The notes beneath the pieces are model-generated. The model saw only the letters and a list, made by a program, of their open reading frames with translations. It was not told the origin of the DNA and did no database searches. The translations under genes and the position numbers were made by a program. A stretch of 64,000 nt of DNA from Triplophysa rosa (Eukaryota > Chordata > Actinopteri > Cypriniformes > Nemacheilidae), in the NCBI RefSeq assembly GCF_024868665.1, contig NC_079908.1, forward strand, positions 5,668,466 through 5,732,465, written 5' to 3'. This document shows, piece by piece, positions 50,099 through 58,679 of this stretch (position 1 is the stretch's first letter; every line of letters begins with the position of its first letter).

Positions 50099-53000
50099 CT
50101 GCAAGAAGAGGAAGTGAAACATGTTTACATTCAGAAACGACTCAAAAGATCCATCTTTAAGTCCCTTCACCAGCTCTTTACCTGAAAGCAGATTGAACAG
50201 ATGTCATTATGTTGCTGTAGCTGTAATGGAGAAGCAATGGGCATGCTTTGAATCTTGTGGACGGCGTCTCTGCGTAACAGGAAGCTCTGCCAGCCCAGCT
50301 GGGCTCTTAGCCACACGTTATAGTAGGAGTGAACCAGGATGATGGTGGAGCCCATTACGGTCCATTCTCCAAACAGGGTCTCGGAAACGCCATAGGCCAC
50401 CACGCAGACTGCCACCAGGAACTCGAGGAGCCGGTAGGTCCCGTTGACGCAGTAGATAACTTCGTCCATGTTCTCAACCGGAGCCTTGCGAAACTCCTCC
50501 ACCATAAAGAGTATGTAGATCAGAAGGGTGCCAAGAACCTGAAAGAGAACAAGCGTTCATTTGTATTTTTCCTAAAAATGTACAAGTCACAGTTTCTACC
50601 GATTCTGTTCACATCTATTAGCATTTGTTCTGCATGAGAGATGTGTGTACCTGCAGTGAGGTGAGGATGCTGGAGGAGATGATTATGAGCAGCCAGAAGT
50701 CCATGCGGAAGAACTGACAGATCATGTATGCCATATAAGCAGGGAAGACCAACAGGAAGAGACACAGACTGACGGCTCTGAAGTGTTTCCACAGGCTCCT
50801 GCAAGACACAAAGCAGGGCTGTACGTTAACTTTTTTTGCACATAGCACCGTTGCTACAGAAGTTTAACGTTTTTTTAGCACAAACAGTTGTAGTACAAAT
50901 ATAAGTCTGTTAGTGCAGGTCATCACAAAAATAGACAGGCAACTGAAAAAGGACATTGACGTTATACAAATGGATAAATTAGGGCCATATAATTTTTTAT
51001 TTTTCCCCAAATTTTTACTTTTAAATTTTTCTGAGTTCTGTATTTTCAATGCTTTACCAAACAGTAGTAAATACATCAGTCCATAAAAATATTGTAGTCT
51101 ACTATAGCATTTACTACATTAAACTGCAGTAAAATTATTGTGTACTATATATATTTGAACCTTATTATAATAACTATTAAAGTATAATTTAGTGTTTACT
51201 ACAGTTTATAAATTGTTTAAAAATAAAAAGTTCATTATTTTATCATCTGGTTCAAAAAAGTGGACTTTTGTTTTGGCGGGTGGTCGCGAAGATGCTTGAG
51301 CTTCAGTGTGTTTGACAGAGGCTTCACTCAAACAGTGAAACACTCGTAAAATAAACTTAGAACAACTCTGTGGATAAAGTTAATCTCCTCGTATAGTGAG
51401 ATACAGACAAATCTACAAGTGTCACACTTGTAACGTGTTAAAGTGTGCAACTCATACACCCGCAGAACAAGCAGAGGACATATTTAAATAGTAGAATTCT
51501 GCTTTCGTGATTCCTTCCATGTTTTCCCACATCGCACAGATCTAGGGCTGCAGCTATTGATTACTTTAGTAATCGAGTATTCTACTGATTTTCCATCGAT
51601 AAATCGGGTATTCGGATAATAAGTACTTTTTCTTTATTGAAGAGCAATACTAAATATACAAGAGAAAATAAGACAGGTCTCTTAACATGAAAAACTAATT
51701 TGTTTCCTTCTTAGAAAAATTAACATATGTATTGCTGAAATTGCATACATTAATATCTGTGAAAACTAAACCCATTTAGTACATTCCATTGCCATATTAC
51801 ATTCAAAATGCAATATAGGCCGAATACAAATGTATAAATAAGAAACATTAATAAAAAAGGTAAACGTAAACAAAAGTGATGAAACAGACATACTAAATAA
51901 TAAGTGTCTTCCGACAACCTGCAAAATAAAAGTCTGGTTAACTTTGTATTTTTATGTGGACAAATATATTCATATTTAATAGTAAAAAAATAAACTAAAA
52001 CTAATTTAGATAAACTAAATGCATCATGCATAAGCTGAAGTTAGTTGTTTACCTTGTTCAAATTAGTTGACATATATGTCGCACTGTAAAGCCCTGCAAA
52101 GGGCTTATGCAGCAGGTCCTCAAACAAAATCTCTTTGGCGTGAACACTGCCTGTCATTTAGCCTGCTGTATGGTGTGACGTATACTGCTCTTACTTGTCT
52201 CTGGAAGCCCCCAGCGCCAGAACTATGGGGTCAGCGATCTCCAGCATGGACTGCAGGATGGAAGCCACCACGATGAAGAGGATAATACTGAGGAGGAAGG
52301 CTCTGTGAATGACCTGCAGCTCAATGAGCCCAGTCTGAACAGCCAAGATTAACAGTGTGATGCCCTCCGTCATGCCTCTGAAAACAAGAATGAGAAAAAC
52401 ATTTGAAATGCTTGACATTTCTTCTACAATCTTCAAGCTTTGCTCTAAAATTAATCTTAAAACAGACCGACTTGGAGGTGTTTCTTACCTGTGCATGGCG
52501 TTGTCATTCATGAAAGCTCTGTAGCCCTGCAGGTAGAACCTGCAGAGGGTGAGGACGCCCAGCGCCACAAAAGACACGGTGAAGACCAAACCCAGCAGAG
52601 AGTACGGAGTACTACAGCACTCGGCAATACTGGAGAAAAAAAACACACATACGCTCTTGATCACATTTCATTAGTATGTGTTGTGGTCCAAGACTTTATT
52701 TTCCATGGAATTCACTTTAGTTTATGATAATGGCTCTACTCCAAAGCTGTTTCACCATCTACATAGACAGTTAGTTAACTATCTGTTGCTTTAGATCCCT
52801 AATCCAGTTTTACAGAAGTCGATATGATGAGTTTAAAGTCCCAGTGAAATAAAAAATTACAATGCACACTTTTTCATGAAATATTGCAGCGTTTATTGTA
52901 AATAGTTTATCAATGTGGGTCATTCTCTTTTTAAAAACCGTGTGCCCTTATAATCTTTAATTAAAATCTGAAAATGCACTTCCTTCCTGTAATCTTAATG

Positions 53001-56000
53001 GGGAAGTTCACCCAAAAATCTACTTTGTGTGATTTTTTTACCCACGTGACGTTAAACATGTTTAGAGAACTTCCGGCGTCTTCGGAGCACAAATAAAGAT
53101 ATTTAGGTGACATACGAGAGATTTCCAGGCCTCCTCATAGACATCATGGTGTCAGTTTTTGCCAAGGTCCAGAAAAGTACTAAAGACATCATTAAATTGG
53201 TCCATCTGCGCATAGTGGCTCAGTTGAATTTTTATGAAGCGACGAGAATGCTTTATGTGTGAAGAACAAACCAAAATACCGACTTTAATCGATATATTCT
53301 CCTCTGTCTTGTCAGTGTATGGTGCACGTTCACGAGACCACTTCTTCTTCGTCTTCTTGGACGAGAGCACTTTGACGCATGTGTATTAGGTTTGTGCACC
53401 GAATCCGCATGGGGCTTGCGCCTATTGGACGCCTGCGCTCTGACTCACAATGCGGAAGCGCAACTCTGTTTACATGCAGACTGTTTATATATACACGCTG
53501 TATATAAGCTGATCTTCGCAAAATGTCTGATGATTTCGATATTGAGGAAGACTTGCACTTTTTTGCCCAACCGTACTTATTCGAACCAGAATATACAGAA
53601 GACGAACTAAGAGAGAGGGTAGAAGATGCGACACAACCACAGCCACTAGTTTCTACAAGACAAAGAGCTATGGATATCTGGTGGTGCAAATGTCGTAAGT
53701 GCCTAGCAATGCCCACGGAAATGGAGATCTTGTGCTGCATCGACTGGGATATAGCCATGTCACAGCTCTAAAGTGTGGATAGTTCAAATGATGAGACGAC
53801 AGATGAATTACGCTGTCTAACAGATGATCCCGCCTTTCCGCAGTGTCTTTAGTACTTTTCTGGACCTTGGCAAAAACTGACACCATGATGTCTTTGAGGA
53901 GGCCTGGAAATCTCTCGGATGTCACCTAAATATCTTTATTTGTGCTCCGAAGACGCCGGAAGTTCTCTAAACATGTTTAACGTCACATGGGTGAGTAAAA
54001 AATCATACAAAGTTGATTTTTGGGTGAACTTCCCCTTCAAGTGACGTATGTTAGATGGCTTGGGCGGAGCATCCATTCACTCCTCCCCTTCAACTGTCAG
54101 TCTGCTGCCAGTTCCATTTCAAAATGCAACAGCTATTTTAATACACCCAATCAAATCGCAGAGAAAGATGACAGCCACACCCACTATTTTTCTCATTCGA
54201 AATTCCATTTCACTCGGAAATGTGTCAAAATACAGAAGTTAAAACGATCGCAACTTCCGGTTCACGGGGACTTTAATGTTGTTAGCAAAGAATGCTCACT
54301 GACCTAGTGAGGAAGAGGAAGAGCAGCCTCTCGCGGGAGGGCGGCTGGTCGCGCGAGCTGAAGTAGGTGTAGATCTGCAGAGCGAACAGCACCAGCCAGA
54401 AGCACATGAAGAGCACAGGCAGAACCAGCTGATTCCACAGAGACATGCCCAGAGCCAGCAAACCATACACCTCCACCACCTGCCCCACAGACCAGAGGAG
54501 AGCAATGACCTCATGTCCCACTGAGGGTTTAAACAGTCAGCACTGTTTAGTTTCCATTAAAACACAAAAACTAACTTCAAATACTTTTTTTAATACTAGT
54601 TAAATGTCATATGCAGGTACATGAACAAGCATGAACAAGGCTGGTTGATTTCCCTGAAGTGTAAATACTGTGGTGGCACTCTTGATCAGCCCGATACAAG
54701 AAAAACTGGTTCAACATACACTCTTAAAAATGAAGATGCTTCAAAGGTTCATTACTGCGATGCCATAGAAGAACCATTTATGGACCCGCAAAGAACCATC
54801 TATTCTTACCTTTTTATAAACTGAAGAACCTGTTTTCACCACGAAGATGTTAAAGATTCTTTATGGAACCATTTAGACGAAAAGGGTTCTTCTATGGCAT
54901 TGTGAAGCACCTTTATTTTAGAGTGTATGTCATGAGTTTTGGGCGGGACTATCTGTTTGTTTATTTTAACTACAACAATAAACATTTTTTTCTGTTTGTA
55001 CATATTTTTACAACAACATTTATATATTTTTCTATGTTTAATTACAACATTTATATTTGTTTGTATATTTTACTACAAAATTTAATGTAATAAAATGTAC
55101 TAACACTGAACATGTCTTAGGGATGCAAAAGAGGTTCTGAGTCGACAAAAACCAAAGGTATGTTTAAATAACTTTCTTGTTTTAAATTTTTTTGTAAATA
55201 ATTAATCCAAAAACTGGCATAAAAATTCTGTCAGTGCTGCGAAAGTCTTAACACATAAACAAGTCGCAAGACTAGAAATTAGTAAAATAAAATACACATT
55301 AAAAATCAATGCTATTTTTATCATGTTGCTTGATTTTTATTGGAAGCGGATTCATCAAAAATATATTGTCAAAATTCTGAGCATAGCCTAATTTGATTAT
55401 AAATCATAGTGATTTAATTCCTTAGCTAACTCACGATTCATCGTTCTGAACGCAATGGTTAACAAGCCATTAAACATCAAAAAATATCATCAAAAAATAA
55501 GGGCTGGAGTCACAAGTTTCAGTGCCAGTTGTTAAAGGGATAGTTCACCCAAAAACTACTCATTATACTCATTGCTACTTATATACTCATTAGTCAGTAT
55601 CCAAACAGATTTCATCCCCCATTGACTCCCATAGTATTTATTTCCCCTACCATGGCTGTAAATGGGGGATGAGATGTGTTTGGTTACTGACATTCTTACA
55701 AGTATCTTCTTTTGTGTTACAGTTTTTACAATCACTTTGGCACTAATTTCAGAACCTTGACGCCATTTTTCAAAACTCTAGACACAAAACTCACAACCAA
55801 TGATGCAAATTTTTCAAAACTAACACTTTTTTCAATTGCTTGGATACAATACACATAAAACTAAGATCATTTGTTCATTTAAAAAATCACCTGTTCAGTA
55901 TGACACAACTTCATCAAAGTACTACTATTTCAAAATGCAATTCACACATTACATTTCAGATGAGTGTCTATTCATTTCATTACAATGATCCAACTATCAA

Positions 56001-58321
56001 TTGATACAACTGCTCAAAATGATAAGTAACTGTTGCATTACTCTTAATGCAGTTGTATGGAAACAGACAAACAATATTCCATGTTTAGATCATGAAAGTT
56101 TCAAGATAATGAGATTCATTGTCACCAATTAGCGTGGAGCATGAACCAATTACACTACATTATCTATGGATGTAATATTTCATCATCATTCTTTACGTAT
56201 CAGACACCGTTTCTATGGTCCCATGTACCACCTTTTCAGACTATTTACAGTATTGACAGTAATGCACTGTATGGATGCAGGCCCTTGTAATTGCTTGTCC
56301 AATTCTGCCAACTCGTTACTGATGATTGAGTTCACATTGTGGAACGAGTATATAAAAATTGATTGGGATCCACTTGTCTGACATTGTCCAGACATGTTTA
56401 ACAATGTGGAATCCATAAGTTTGCCGACTATTGCACGCATGCTGAAAAGGCACCAGGTGTCTTTAAAACAACTATACCGTGTGCCTTTTGAAAGAAATGC
56501 AGACAGAGTGAAGCAAATGAGGACTGAGTATGTTCAGGTATGTTCAGTTTCAAGATGGCTGTTGTAAAATTCCATAAAAAATCTACATTGTACAGTAATT
56601 AGTAAATCTCTTTCCAAAATGTTTTTTTTTAGAGGGTGATGGAGCTGGATGCTGATGACAACCATCACAAATTCATATATTTGGATGAGGCAGGCTTTAA
56701 CCTGGCCAAGACAAGGTCGAAATTTCATTGGCCAGCGGGCAACCATACAAGTACCTGGACAACGTGGGGCCAACATTACCATGTGTGCGGCTATATCAGA
56801 AGATGGTGTGGTGGGACGCAGACCTCGTATTGGATCAAATAATGCAGCTCTCCTTGTAACCTTCCTTGACGAGCTTGATCAGGTCTGTAGAGCTGATGGC
56901 GTGACCTATGTCATTGCGTGGGATAATGTCAGGTTCCACTATGCTCATAGGGTGCAAGCATGGTTTCAGGCCCATGCACAATTAACCACCCTGTATTTAC
57001 CCCCATGCTCTCCTTTCATTAACCCGATTGAGTAATTTTTCTCCACATGGAGATGGAAGGTTTATGATAGGCGACCTCATGAACAAGTCACTCTTCTCCA
57101 GGCCATGGATGACGCATACAATGACATCATGGCAGACCAGTGTCAGGACTGGATTCGCCATGCCCGAAGGTTTTTTCCAAGATGTTTGGCTAATGAAAAC
57201 ATCCATTGTGATGTAGATGAGAACCTGTGGCCAAATCCACAAGACAGAGTTGATGAAAATTTAGAAGTACAGTAATCACTCCTATGTTTTGCTTTTTACA
57301 GTACAAGCAAGCAAGTTGAGGAACACTGCATTTGATGTTTTACAGTACTGTCTTTTCTTTTCTATTTCGTAGCTAATTATTTTGCTTTGATTCAAATCAA
57401 CCTATGTTATGATCGTACTGTATTGTTTTTCATCAATATATTTCAGATTTTCTTCAATGATTCCACTGTGTCTGTAGTATTCTCTCTACTACTGCAGTAC
57501 TTTTACAGGGATGTATTTACATGTAGTACCATAATGAAACATGTATCACCTATTTTGTACTACAATATTTAATTATTGTACGAACAATGACACAGTGAAA
57601 CTATCGGTGGCTTGTGTGTGGGTGATCTAAATTAACGTTTCAATGGTATTTCACAACACATTTTAATAAATAAATAAAGTTTTTTGAACCAATGATTGTG
57701 CAAGTGCAAGATTTCTTTAAAGATATGAATGCACAATGCAATGTTTTGAACATTGGACAGCCTGTGTTACAAGTGATGACCGTTTTGAGTTTTGTGACTA
57801 GAGTTTTGAAAAATGACGTCAAGGTTCTGAAATTAGTGCCAAATGATTGTAAAAACCTGTAAACAGAACAAAGAAATGTATACAGGTTTGGAACAATCTG
57901 AGGGTGAGTAAAAGGCAGAATGTTCATTTTTTAATTAACGATCCCTTTAATGTGTCCCAGAGAAATTCCACTATTGTGTTAAAAGTAAAGTGTGAAACGA
58001 CATGAGGCTAAATACATGACAATCGTATTCATTTTTTATGTGAATTAATCTATCATAAAATAATTGTATTGTTATGTCGGCATACCTGCACCAGCTCCCT
58101 GTAGGCGGTTTTGGCCAGATTGTAGGGCACCAGCAAGTTTGAGGCCAGGAAGTAAAGCACCTCCAGACCAGTGAAGATCATGGCAAAGCGGTTGATGAAC
58201 ACGATGGTCTCCAGAGGCACGAGGCACAGTCTAGCCACCAGGGGGAGCAGGTGTGCAGAAAATAACCAGATCTGCTTTGTCTGCATGACGCAGGAACACA
58301 GCGTACACACCACCAGCTGAC
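49691..58321 (-). CDS. rnf145: RING finger protein 145, C-terminal ~548 residues (5' exons outside window)
   Basis: RNF145 is a polytopic ER-membrane E3 ubiquitin ligase of the TRC8 type, implicated in sterol-dependent control of HMG-CoA reductase and SCAP. Seven in-phase exons (58086-58321, 54304-54479, 52489-52629, 52195-52377, 50651-50798, 50182-50538, 49691-50098) encode 548 residues. They hold multiple hydrophobic segments, for example around FWLVLFALQIY and AFLLSIILFIVVASIL, then a RING-H2 domain with all eight ligands: C408, C411, C423, H425, H428, C431, C442, C445 (fragment numbering). An acidic, low-complexity tail follows. The roughly 125 N-terminal residues, with the sterol-sensing YLYF motif of the family, are expected right of 64000. 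The nearest alternative, RNF139/TRC8, fits less well. Confidence 0.96.
50182..50538 (-). CDS. rnf145: rnf145 exon with first RING cysteines
   Basis: Acceptor CTCTTTCAG precedes 50538 and donor CAG|GTAAAG follows 50182. The 119 codons run VLGTLLIYILFMVEEFRKAP to NDICSICFQ. It contains the last membrane segments (LLEFLVAVCVVAYGVSETLF) and the first RING pair C-x2-C. The intron that follows is 83 bp and splits the RING domain. Confidence 0.95.
50651..50798 (-). CDS. rnf145: rnf145 exon
   Basis: Acceptor TCTTGCAG precedes 50798 and donor CAG|GTACAC follows 50651. It completes a Lys codon and encodes 49 residues from SLWKHFRAVSLCLFLLVFPA to SSSILTSLQ. Two membrane spans. The preceding intron (50799-52194) contains a hAT-type fragment. 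Confidence 0.95.
50799..52194 (-). other. rnf145: rnf145 intron with worn hAT-type fragment
   Basis: A 1.4-kb AT-rich intron. The segment from about 51543 begins TAGGGCTGCAGCTATTGATT, followed by a TAATCGAGTATTC pattern, matching the left end of a widespread teleost hAT-type repeat. No matching right terminus is visible before 52194. No exon is evident. Confidence 0.6.
51543..51640 (+). mobile_element. Left end of a degraded hAT-type element
   Basis: The terminus TAGGGCTGCAGCTATTGATT and the downstream ATCGATAAATCGGGTATTCG are characteristic of non-autonomous teleost hAT repeats. The right end is not recognisable, so length and target duplication cannot be given. Confidence 0.45.
52195..52377 (-). 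CDS. rnf145: rnf145 exon
   Basis: Acceptor TTTTCAG precedes 52377 and donor AA|GTAAGA follows 52195. It encodes 60 full codons, GMTEGITLLILAVQTGLIEL through MLEIADPIVLALGASRD, strongly conserved in RNF145. Two hydrophobic segments. The intron to the previous exon is only 111 bp. Confidence 0.95.
52489..52629 (-). CDS. rnf145: rnf145 exon
   Basis: Acceptor CTCCAG precedes 52629 and donor AG|GTAAGA follows 52489. It encodes IAECCSTPYSLLGLVFTVSF, then VALGVLTLCRFYLQGYRAFM and NDNAMH, with split Ser and Arg codons at its ends. One clear membrane segment. Phase agrees with both neighbours. Confidence 0.95.
52999..54036 (+). mobile_element. Element with ~190-bp terminal inverted repeats carrying a gene fragment
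   Basis: The left arm (52999 to about 53188) and right arm (about 53844-54036) are long, near-identical inverted repeats. Both contain GGGGAAGTTCACCCAAAAAT, CTTCCGGCGTCTTCGGAGCA and TCCAGAAAAGTACTAAAGAC with few mismatches. The flanks are TTAA (52995-52998) and TCAA (54037-54040), consistent with a worn TTAA duplication. The 655-bp interior has no transposase; it has promoter-like TATATA boxes and the frame at 53523. It is nested in the 52837-54272 element. Confidence 0.8.
53523..53852 (+). pseudogene. Fragment of a P2X7-type cysteine-rich ('ballast') domain protein inside a transposon
   Basis: An ATG at 53523 opens an 82-codon frame with an acidic start (MSDDFDIEED, EPEYTEDELRERVED), then WWCKCRKCLAMPTEMEILCC. 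This W-C-x-C-x2-C...C-C pattern matches the beginning of the intracellular cysteine-rich domain of P2X7, which fish also encode in standalone proteins. After the TAA at 53769-53771 the same frame continues with domain-like residues (ELRCLTDDPAFPQCL) to a TAG at 53850-53852, where the right inverted repeat begins. The rest of the domain is missing. TATATA and TATATAAG lie 20-40 bp upstream of the ATG. It is probably non-functional; a short-peptide role cannot be excluded. Confidence 0.6.
54304..54479 (-). CDS. rnf145: rnf145 exon
   Basis: Acceptor TGGGGCAG precedes 54479 and donor CTAG|GTCAGT follows 54304. It encodes 58 residues, VVEVYGLLALGMSLWNQLVL to RERLLFLFLT, plus two bases of a Ser codon. 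It includes two hydrophobic spans and the cytosolic-looking SSRDQPPSRER loop. The end of a TTAA transposon lies only about 31 bases into the following intron. Confidence 0.95.
54719..54925. mobile_element. Palindromic miniature inverted-repeat element
   Basis: The left end CACTCTTAAAAATGAAGATG and the right end, read in reverse complement as CACTCTAAAATAAAGGTGC, are inverted repeats. The interior repeats GGTTC/GAACC motifs (AGAAGAACCATTTATGGA, AAAGGGTTCTTCTATGGCA). Both ends are flanked by TA. The family is common in cypriniform genomes. No coding capacity. Confidence 0.7.
55720..57859 (+). mobile_element. Tc1/IS630-superfamily DNA transposon, complete ends, inactivated
   Basis: Terminal inverted repeats of about 80 bp: the left begins CAGTTTTTACAATCACTTTG and the right, in reverse complement, CAGGTTTTTACAATCATTTG. 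Both continue with TTTCAGAACCTTGACG and CAAAACTCTAG. TA dinucleotides flank both ends (55718-55719 and 57860-57861), the duplication typical of the superfamily. The interior carries the transposase gene at 56394-57275. The element is 2,140 bp and lies inside the foldback element 55536-57946. Confidence 0.9.
56394..57275 (+). pseudogene. Tc1/IS630-type DDE transposase, spliced, with frameshift and nonsense codon
   Basis: A first exon (56394-56537, 48 codons) contains the helix-turn-helix-like SLPTIARMLKRHQVSLKQLY and ends CAG|GTATGT. An intron of about 95 bp ends TTTTTTAG at 56632. The second exon holds the catalytic region: YLDEAGFNL (first Asp), AWDNVRFHYA (second Asp) and PPCSPFINPIE (final Glu). 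The frame changes between the first and second Asp near 56715-56725. A TAA at 57033-57035 directly follows the catalytic Glu, where the family has a further Glu. The frame then stays open for 79 codons to 57275. The N-terminus may be short. Assigned to the DDE_3-like superfamily; not functional as it stands. Confidence 0.8.
58086..58321 (-). CDS. rnf145: rnf145 exon (first in window)
   Basis: Acceptor CTGCCTCAG precedes 58321 and donor CAG|GTATGC follows 58086. It begins with the last two bases of a Gly codon, then encodes 78 residues from QLVVCTLCSC to AKTAYRELVQ. There are two or three hydrophobic membrane segments. It matches RNF145 closely, including LVPLETIVFIN and FTGLEVLYFL. Upstream exons are not found between 58322 and 64000. 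Confidence 0.95.
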
Positions 58322-58679
58322 CTGAGGCAGAGGATAACCTTACTGAACAAACACCAAAATACACAAAATTGCATCACACGAACAAACCTCTATCTTTCTT
58401 TAAACGCTTGCTTTCATTGTATCTCATTGGGTGGACAGCGGACACAATGTTTGTGTGTTGACATAGCAAATAAAAGATACAATAAGTAATAACTAACTTA
58501 ATACACAAATGTTGCAGGATGTTGTGTCTCTCTTAAGGGTTAAAAGTATGGCTCGTTAGTCTACAGGTTTACTCTTCACGGTTAAAGGAACTTGTATTTG
58601 AATATAAAGAGATGATCTTACCAAAGCAAATATGGGCTTAGCCTAAAGTCTTTATATGCAAATGAATAATAATTTACAT

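Larger units (their letters stand above)
52837..54272. mobile_element. TTAA-flanked inverted-repeat element, host of a nested insertion
   Basis: TTAA (52833-52836) is followed by AGTCCCAGTGAA, and the right end reads TTCACGGGGACT followed by TTAA (54273-54276). The termini are inverted repeats of each other with minor differences. Without the inserted element at 52999-54036 it would be about 0.4 kb. It fills most of the rnf145 intron 52630-54303. TTAA duplication suggests a Kolobok- or piggyBac-like mobiliser. Confidence 0.7.
55536..57946. mobile_element. TTAA-flanked foldback element split by a Tc1/IS630-type transposon
   Basis: TTAA (55532-55535) then AGGGATAGTTCACCCAAAAA at the left; the right end reads CGATCCCT then TTAA (57947-57950). 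The interior has the family's mirrored core (CCCATTGACTCCCATAGTA, ATACAGGTTTGGAACAATCT). Related copies are at 15978-16396, 13721-13976 and 29468-29699. Removing 55720-57859 and one TA restores a roughly 270-bp element. Confidence 0.8.
54480..58085 (-). other. rnf145: rnf145 intron with foldback and Tc1/IS630-type insertions
   Basis: A 3.6-kb intron, of which about 2.6 kb is accounted for by the elements at 54719-54925 and 55536-57946. The remaining sequence is AT-rich and shows no exon. Splice sites of both flanking rnf145 exons are intact. Confidence 0.7.

Noticed and set aside
53330..53758. 142-codon minus-strand frame in the nested element
   Set aside because: It is the shadow of the plus-strand cysteine-rich frame and partly of the inverted-repeat interior; Ser-rich with no domain.
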